A DNA stretch of 50,213 bases from Thermoplasmatales archaeon SG8-52-3 (lineage in GTDB: Archaea > Thermoplasmatota > E2 > DHVEG-1), in the NCBI GenBank assembly GCA_001595915.1, contig LSSG01000038.1, positions 1 to 50,213 on the forward strand, in the 5' to 3' direction. Shown piece by piece: positions 44,823 through 50,213 of this stretch. The notes under the pieces were generated by a model. It saw only the letters and a list, made by a program, of their open reading frames with translations. It searched no databases and was not told the origin of the DNA. Position 1 is the stretch's first letter. Each line of letters starts with the position of its first letter. A program made the position numbers and the translations under genes.

Positions 44823-44967
44823 TTTCTCTTACCTCCCTCAATAGTTTAAACAAATAATTGCTATTTAAACGTTGCAGTACAAATTCAATAATATTATTTT
44901 TCTAAAATATTCAAAAACTTTTAATTCTATACAATTATGTTAAAACAGAATTTGAAGTGTATTTATT

Positions 44968-45585
44968 ATGCCTAGAAAAAAGATTAAAAAAACGATTAAG
45001 CGATGGAAGAAATATTCAGAAATATCAGGTGTTGCACCAATTACTCGTAGATATTTTGTTATGAATGCATTTGACGGTGCTCTTACAATGCTTGGTGTCG
45101 TTATTGGATCCTATGTATCTGGTGTTTTACAGCCAATAATTATTATTAGTGCAGGTATTGCTGGATCTATTGCAATGGGAACTTCAGGTATAAGTGGTGC
45201 TTATATGACTGAAAAAGCAGAACGTACTAAAAAACTTAAGGGTCTAGAAAAAGCAATGCTTTCAGATATGAAAAAAGGTTTGCACGGTAAATCCCATAGA
45301 TTTGCAACAATTTTTGCAGCAATTGTTGATGGTGTATCTCCTGCTATGGCTGCAATGTTTGTGATTTCTCCATTTTTTATTGTAAATTTTGGAATTATTT
45401 CATCTGAAATAGCATTTTTTTCAAGTATTACAATTACTCTTTTGGTTTTGTCTTTATTGGGCGCATATCTAGCAAAGATAAGCGATGAAAGCATGATAAA
45501 ATATGGTATTCAGATGTTACTTGTTGGTATTATTACCGCATTTATTTGTGTTGGAGCATCTATTCTTCTAGGTGGTCAGATTTAG
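44968..45585 (+). CDS. VIT1/CCC1-type membrane protein
   Basis: 205 residues with a basic N-terminus (PRKKIKKTIKRWKKY) and about five helices. FVMNAFDGALTMLGVVIGSYVSG matches the first-helix signature of the VIT family of iron/manganese transporters, and GTSGISGAYMTEKAERTKKLKGLEK the cytosolic metal-binding region, shorter than in plant and yeast proteins. It sits alone among secreted-protein genes. Metal export or storage is the family role; the ion is unknown. Confidence 0.8.
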   Translation: MPRKKIKKTIKRWKKYSEISGVAPITRRYFVMNAFDGALTMLGVVIGSYVSGVLQPIIIISAGIAGSIAMGTSGISGAYMTEKAERTKKLKGLEKAMLSDMKKGLHGKSHRFATIFAAIVDGVSPAMAAMFVISPFFIVNFGIISSEIAFFSSITITLLVLSLLGAYLAKISDESMIKYGIQMLLVGIITAFICVGASILLGGQI

Positions 45586-45699
45586 TATTTTATTTTGTTA
45601 ATTAATAAACCCTTAAATAAAAATAGTAATTTATTTATACTATGATAATTATAAATATCTTTGTTAAAAAAAATTGGAAATGATGGGAGATATAAGAGT

Positions 45700-47316
45700 A
45701 TGAATAGAAGAATTGCAATAAGTTTAATAATAGCAATAATAACGGTATTTCCTTCAATTACAGCAACAAATGTTGTTAACATTATTGATGAAAAAAATGA
45801 ATTATCTGTCAATTTATTAGATTGTGATTTATGTCCAGTACACCCTATAGATGTCACTAAGATGGTTTGGGATTTAGAAAGTGAGGAATGGACAGATTAT
45901 TATGAAACGGAAATGTCTGAAAAAGTGCTTTTTAATATAACAATTACATATCATAAGAACAGTATTTTTGGTAATTCTGCAAAAGATATTCAAGTAATTG
46001 ATAATCTACCTTCTGGATTTTTATTTGAAGGAAGTGTTAATTTTAATGAGAGCTTTATAAATGGAAGCTTAATTTATTGGAATTTAAGTAATGACTATGG
46101 GATAATTCTTTATGATGATGAAAGCATATCAATAGAATTTGAAGTATTTGTAACAGAGTATGGTGAACACGAAAACTTTGTAGAAGTCTATGCTTTTGAA
46201 ACTGGATGTGAGTGGGATCTCTATGGAGATGCTGAAGCAACAGTATATGGTGTTCCACCTAATCCTTCCTTTGTAAAAAAGGTAAAAAACCCTGAAACTG
46301 GTGAATGGGTAAATGAAACCTTTCAATATGTTACTGAAACTGTTACATTCAAAATCGAACTTATTTACTATGGATTATACAATTTAACTGATGTAAAAAT
46401 AGTTGATTATTTACCTGAAGTGACATATTTTGCAGGTGTATCAAATATAGAGCCATCTAATGTTTCAGAAGATGGAAAGATTATCTGGTGGAATCTGTCA
46501 GAATATCTTGAAACTGATGAATCATTGGTAATTATTTATGATGCATATGTATGGGGAAGAACTGGTGATTGTTCTTATTGTGGAATTAATCTTGCAGAAT
46601 ATAATGCTATTGAAAATATAACTTGGAAAGATTTTAATGGAGAGGATATTGCATCAATTATTACTAATGAATATGATGATCCCAAACTTTCTTTTTCTCC
46701 TAATAATATTGATTTTGGTAATCAGTATCAAGGTTGGACAGGAAGTGATACATTTGAAATTTGGAATAGTGGTCAGCAAATATTATCTTATACAATTTCT
46801 GAGAGTTTAGAGTGGCTAGAGGTTACCCCAAAAAGTGGATCATCTGATGGAGAGCATGATAAAATAACAGTCTCTGTTGGTGATACAACAGGCATGTCAG
46901 GATATTATGGTGGAAGTATTGATATATCCTCAAATGGGGGCAGCGGTAGTGTTTTTATATCAATATACATAGAAGAAGTAATACCAATAGAACCAGAACT
47001 AAAAGTAACAATAAAACGTGGTATTTGTCGTTCTATTAAGGTTAATATTGAAAACACTGGAGAGGTGGAAGTTCAAAATATCTCATGGAATATACAGGTT
47101 AATAGAAGAGGACTTATTAAAAGAACACTTCTTGATATAAATGGAACAATTCCCTCTATTGAAATTGGTTCGATAGAGCAATTTGGTGAACGCTTTTTTG
47201 GAATTGGATTAATAAGTGTTGATGTAAATGTTTCTGCTCCTGGCTTAGATTCTATCGAAATAAATGCAAAAGGTTTTGTAATCTTCAGGTTCGTTCGAAT
47301 AAGAAGATTTATCTAA
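45700..47316 (+). CDS. secreted DUF11/BACON-like protein
   Basis: 538 residues. Signal peptide about 1-25; two DUF11-type repeats (about 45-190 and 195-340, with IQVIDNLPSGFLFEGSVNF and VKIVDYLPEVTYFAG); a BACON/ASH-like domain (about 343-440, IDFGNQYQGW, LEWLEVTPKSGSSDG); and a final CARDB-like domain ending in basic/aromatic FRFVRIRRFI. It lacks the amphipathic tail of its neighbours. ATG 45700 precedes the signal peptide directly; the frame is open to TTG 45661. GGGAG lies 11 bp upstream. It is on the plus strand, opposite most surface genes here. Confidence 0.78.
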   Translation: MNRRIAISLIIAIITVFPSITATNVVNIIDEKNELSVNLLDCDLCPVHPIDVTKMVWDLESEEWTDYYETEMSEKVLFNITITYHKNSIFGNSAKDIQVIDNLPSGFLFEGSVNFNESFINGSLIYWNLSNDYGIILYDDESISIEFEVFVTEYGEHENFVEVYAFETGCEWDLYGDAEATVYGVPPNPSFVKKVKNPETGEWVNETFQYVTETVTFKIELIYYGLYNLTDVKIVDYLPEVTYFAGVSNIEPSNVSEDGKIIWWNLSEYLETDESLVIIYDAYVWGRTGDCSYCGINLAEYNAIENITWKDFNGEDIASIITNEYDDPKLSFSPNNIDFGNQYQGWTGSDTFEIWNSGQQILSYTISESLEWLEVTPKSGSSDGEHDKITVSVGDTTGMSGYYGGSIDISSNGGSGSVFISIYIEEVIPIEPELKVTIKRGICRSIKVNIENTGEVEVQNISWNIQVNRRGLIKRTLLDINGTIPSIEIGSIEQFGERFFGIGLISVDVNVSAPGLDSIEINAKGFVIFRFVRIRRFI

Positions 47317-47453
47317 CATATATAAGACTGGATTTTATACTAAATTAGCTAAATGTTTTTATAATAGTGTATCACTTTCAAATTAACTTATGTTTACAAA
47401 TCCTCGTTATTTTAACTAATTATTAATTTTAATATTGATTATAACAAAAAAAG

Positions 47454-47523
47454 ATGTGAACCAAGTAAAATTCTATGGTTTCACATTTATTGTTTTAGAA
47501 GGTCATTTATATTAAATGACCTT
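47454..47523. terminator. two hairpins between convergent genes
   Basis: First hairpin: ATGTGAACCA 47454-47463 with TGGTTTCACAT 47476-47486, one bulged base, 12-nt loop. Second: AAGGTCATTTA 47499-47509 with TAAATGACCTT 47513-47523, a perfect 11-bp stem with a 3-nt loop that includes the stop codon (47512-47514) of the minus-strand gene. They lie between convergent genes and may end transcription from both sides or protect 3' ends; T tracts are short, so this is uncertain. Confidence 0.4.
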
Positions 47524-48471
47524 TTGTAGTATTGGAAATGTTTTAAAAATCAATTCCAAAAGATTCTCAAGATAGCTAATTAGTATTAAATTGTTTAGCT
47601 GTCTGTTTCTGGGCGTTTGTATTCTGATTTGATGTTCTGACCAACCACTTTCAGCATTATTAAAATCCTTTGCTTTGGCTTTGATTGTATAGGTTCCTTC
47701 TAATATGTAAGTATGTTCTTCATTATATGTTGAAGAATCAGGTGGTAAATAATAGGTCCAACCTGATGTATCTCCATCTCCCCAATCAATGTAATAAGAA
47801 ACAGGATCAATATCTGGGTCTACGGCTCGGAATTGAAATTCCACTGGTTTATATTCTCTTCCCTTTGAAGGTCCATCTATAGTTGGATCATATGGTGGTA
47901 GATTTTCGGGAGAAGAAACTGTTTTTATTATCCAATCTCCCCAAGGATCACCTTCGTCATAATCCTCAAAATCTTCCTCATATTTGTTTTCACTATCTAC
48001 TTGTATGTTGATTTTATCAACAGACCAACCCTGACTTATTGAATTTGTTCCTGTTACATATTGAAATGCTATCTTTATTGTTTTTCCTATCCAGTTGTTA
48101 AGTTCAAAAAAGTTGGGTTGCCAATCTGCTACTTTACCTTGTACTTCCCATAAAGTTGTCCAACTAGATCCACCATTATCTGATATCTTTACATAACCTT
48201 TATCTTCACCACCTGCTAGAATATCGTATTTATGCATGTAGTATATTTTTGCATTTGTAGCTCCTACGAGACTAACAGAGCTTGTATATCCCCAGTTATC
48301 TAAATTGCTACCTCTTTCTGAAAATGCAAAATTTGCTTGTGGATTAATTGTACCATATAGAGGATTGATTTTATTTCGTTCTAAATTTAAGCTTGTGCTT
48401 CCTACCATTGGTACTAAAAAGGTTGCAATAACTAGCGTACAAATTACTATACCAATTAATTTCTTTCGCAA
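47512..48471 (-). CDS. secreted PKD protein with amphipathic tail
   Basis: 319 residues. Signal peptide about 1-25 (ending GSTS). An N-terminal beta-domain of the choice-of-anchor/MAM-like type (about 45-190, SNLDNWGYTSSVSLVG, KTIKIAFQYVTGTNSISQG, EEDFEDYDEGD). One PKD domain (about 195-280, YIDWGDGDTSGWTYY, EEHTYILEGTYTIKAKAKD). Tail TPRNRQLNNLILISYL then a hydrophobic end. The start is TTG at 48471, with GGGAGGT about 9 bp upstream and a TATA box near 48521-48533. Probable surface protein. Confidence 0.82.
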   Translation of the reverse strand: MRKKLIGIVICTLVIATFLVPMVGSTSLNLERNKINPLYGTINPQANFAFSERGSNLDNWGYTSSVSLVGATNAKIYYMHKYDILAGGEDKGYVKISDNGGSSWTTLWEVQGKVADWQPNFFELNNWIGKTIKIAFQYVTGTNSISQGWSVDKINIQVDSENKYEEDFEDYDEGDPWGDWIIKTVSSPENLPPYDPTIDGPSKGREYKPVEFQFRAVDPDIDPVSYYIDWGDGDTSGWTYYLPPDSSTYNEEHTYILEGTYTIKAKAKDFNNAESGWSEHQIRIQTPRNRQLNNLILISYLENLLELIFKTFPILQKVI

Positions 48472-48670
48472 GTAAATTACCTCCCAAATTTAAATATTTA
48501 TTATATAACTAATATAACTAGTATATATAATTCTTTGCAATATTAATCTTTAAATTAAAATATTTAAAATATTTTAAATTTTATTAATTATTAAAATAGA
48601 TATTTATAAAAAATCACAGATTACATTAAAAATATTATAAAAAAAAATTTATTCAAAAAAATATAAGAGA

Positions 48671-48689
48671 GAAGGGATTTTTTCCCTTC
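48671..48689 (-). terminator. hairpin terminator of the 48716 gene
   Basis: GAAGGGA 48671-48677 with TCCCTTC 48683-48689, 7-bp stem and 5-nt loop. On the minus strand it follows the stop at 48716 by 27 bp and is succeeded by runs of T. The gap 48472-48715 otherwise holds the AT-rich promoter of the next gene. Confidence 0.6.
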
Positions 48690-48715
48690 ATATTTTTATA
48701 GATTTTGTTTTGTGT

Positions 48716-50213
48716 CTATCTCGGTAAAGGTTGTACTTGTTGTGCTTGGTAGGTTTGTTGTGATTGTGGTATTGTAGTTGTATCTGGGTTAATTACTTCG
48801 TCGGAGTCAAATAGACCTGCATCGTCAAATGCTGTTGCTCTGAATATAGCCATTCCTGGTAGTGGGTAATAGAATAGTGTCCAGACATATTCTGGTCCAG
48901 TTCCAGGTACGGTTTCTTGAAGTTCGTTGTTGAAGTAGAACTCTACACGGTCCATTCCACTCATATCATCAGATGCTATTGCAGTGAATTGGAACTCCCA
49001 ACCTTCCATTGGGCTCCATCCAAGTACTTCATAGCTGAGTGATATTTCAGGAACGGTTTGGTCAATACTTACTGTAAATGAGTTCTTTGTTGATTCGACA
49101 TTACCAACCCAGTCGACAGCCCAGTATTCTACAAGTATGTCTTCTCCATCTTGTGTAATGACAAAGCTTCCATGGTTTCCAGCTATTACTTGTTCTGCTC
49201 CACCGTTAATTGTGTATCTTATTTCTTTTACTCCAGAGGATACATCGTTTGAATATGGGTCATGTGCGTCTAGTGTTACTGTTACATCGTTGACATACCA
49301 ATCATTCAATCCATCTGGTTCTTCTGGGTCTAAGATTGGTGGATAGTCACAATCTGGATTTGTATCATCAACACCGATTCCCCAGTTAAACTGGTTGTTC
49401 TTTGCTACATCATCTGGTTCTGCTGGTATTTGTACAAATAGACCATATCTTCCTTCATTTGCAAATGTGAAACTTCCGAAATCAAGGGCTTTTGATCCAC
49501 CGAGTGGTGAAAGATCTATGTTTCCGACTTCACCTGTCCAGACTTCAGTACCGTTTTCTGGGTCTGTTATAAACTCCCAAACTTGGGCATAGCTTATTAG
49601 GTCCTCATAGGCAAATGTACCATAGTTCATTACAACGCTTTCGAGGTCTTCAGTTCCTGGTTGAATCCATGCTTTTATACCTGGTGCTCCGCCACTCTTA
49701 AAGATCTTCCATGAAAGGTCATAGTTATAACCTAGACTTGTACCTGGTGTCCATTTTCCATAGCCGAAGTATGTAGAATACCAGAAATGAACACAATCTT
49801 TTTGTGTTGCTGTTAACCAATATCCATAGGCATCAATTATACCATCTGGCATAATACCTATGAAATAATGACCTGGGCTTAGATCAACTGGTTCGAATGC
49901 AGCTTCACAGACTACCTCTGGACGGCTGAAATACATCGTTCCCGTGTTATATTCCTCAAATTCAGTTGCCGTTGTTTGATAATAATATGGTCCAGTGTCA
50001 GGATCACAATCATCAGTGTCTTCCACTATGATTATATTTACCGAATCCATGTTTGTATAGTATCCAGCTCCCCAAACGAAATTGAATATTACTCCTCCAA
50101 TTTTCGTATTAGAGTCTATTTCGAAATCATCTATAAGCCAACTTTCATATCCGGAATACAATCCAAAGAACAAACCGTTAACCCCATCAGGGTCACCATT
50201 GTCATAGTAAAGT
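48716..50213 (-). CDS. partial surface protein with Ig-like domains, 5' end cut off
   Basis: At least 498 codons; the frame remains open to the window's right edge (YYDNGDPDGVNG precedes the first available start), so the N-terminus is missing. The visible parts are: a beta-domain resembling the DUF7901/anchor type (FGLYSGYESWLIDDFEID, GHYFIGIMPDG); a CARDB-like domain; then two Ig-like domains of the OmpL47/Big type (SSGVKEIRYTINGG, VEYWAVDWVGNVEST; SGMDRVEFYFNNE). The end is Q/P-rich (QTYQAQQVQPLPR) and lacks the hydrophobic tail of neighbouring genes. Sampled by eye, its GC content is about 40%, against under 30% in the giant gene, perhaps reflecting high expression. Terminator at 48671-48689. 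Confidence 0.75.
   Translation of the reverse strand, partial: LYYDNGDPDGVNGLFFGLYSGYESWLIDDFEIDSNTKIGGVIFNFVWGAGYYTNMDSVNIIIVEDTDDCDPDTGPYYYQTTATEFEEYNTGTMYFSRPEVVCEAAFEPVDLSPGHYFIGIMPDGIIDAYGYWLTATQKDCVHFWYSTYFGYGKWTPGTSLGYNYDLSWKIFKSGGAPGIKAWIQPGTEDLESVVMNYGTFAYEDLISYAQVWEFITDPENGTEVWTGEVGNIDLSPLGGSKALDFGSFTFANEGRYGLFVQIPAEPDDVAKNNQFNWGIGVDDTNPDCDYPPILDPEEPDGLNDWYVNDVTVTLDAHDPYSNDVSSGVKEIRYTINGGAEQVIAGNHGSFVITQDGEDILVEYWAVDWVGNVESTKNSFTVSIDQTVPEISLSYEVLGWSPMEGWEFQFTAIASDDMSGMDRVEFYFNNELQETVPGTGPEYVWTLFYYPLPGMAIFRATAFDDAGLFDSDEVINPDTTTIPQSQQTYQAQQVQPLPR

Noticed and set aside
1-50213. CRISPR arrays or insertion sequences
   Set aside because: No regularly spaced identical repeats and no transposase gene with terminal inverted repeats were seen on reading through the window.

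Overview
The window comes from an AT-rich archaeon, most likely a euryarchaeal or Thermoplasmatota lineage close to the uncultured Thermoplasmata-type sediment groups. The evidence is the 5' end of an archaeal 16S rRNA gene (minus strand, left edge), BRE/TATA-type promoters 24-28 bp from start sites, archaeal elongation factor 1-beta, KptA, an archaeal-type GluRS, the isopentenyl-phosphate-kinase and type-2 IDI branch of the mevalonate pathway, and many signal-peptide proteins with PKD, LamG and DUF11-type domains. The exact lineage is an inference.

Layout. 1-430: 16S 5' end, hairpin-rich leader and promoter. 433-7995: one gene for a 2520-residue N-anchored, sequon-rich surface protein. 7996-8463: gene-free, with a candidate structured RNA. 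8464-15907: pyrF, then glycosyltransferases, a radical SAM enzyme and a flippase-like membrane protein (probable surface glycan or lipid-linked sugar work). 15955-16405: a 54-residue zinc ribbon followed by aEF-1 beta. 16413-18423: MFS carrier and a membrane-anchored double winged-helix regulator. 18466-22982: an isoprenoid operon read leftward (IPK, IDI-2, GGPP synthase) ending in gltX. 23039-30527: glycogen metabolism, with phosphorylase convergent on an operon of two glycosyltransferases, a GH57 enzyme and a debranching enzyme. 30628-34032: DUF2582-like protein, then a 2-kb island (AAA ATPase plus a small partner) between an intact tRNA-Lys(CUU) and a copy of its 3' end, then kptA. 34107-35753: rpiA and two membrane proteins. 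35760-38444: RND exporter with its HTH regulator. 38674-50213: an accessory region of secreted or surface proteins (DUF4382, DUF2341, LamG, PKD, DUF11, BACON-like), interrupted by a DUF4177 protein and a VIT1/CCC1-type transporter; the last gene runs off the right edge.

The genes form three functional blocks: central metabolism (isoprenoid lipid precursors, glycogen turnover, pyrimidine and pentose steps), translation and tRNA repair (gltX, aEF-1 beta, zinc ribbon, kptA, tRNA-Lys), and the cell envelope (glycosyl transfer, flippase, dolichol-kinase-like protein, large surface proteins). The most interesting items are the tRNA-Lys-bounded mini-island, the candidate structured RNA at 8162-8415, a recurring amphipathic tail motif on surface proteins that appears near the N-terminus in one of them, and a promoter-hairpin-microORF unit at 41122-41266. 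All calls come from reading the sequence; no database search was run.
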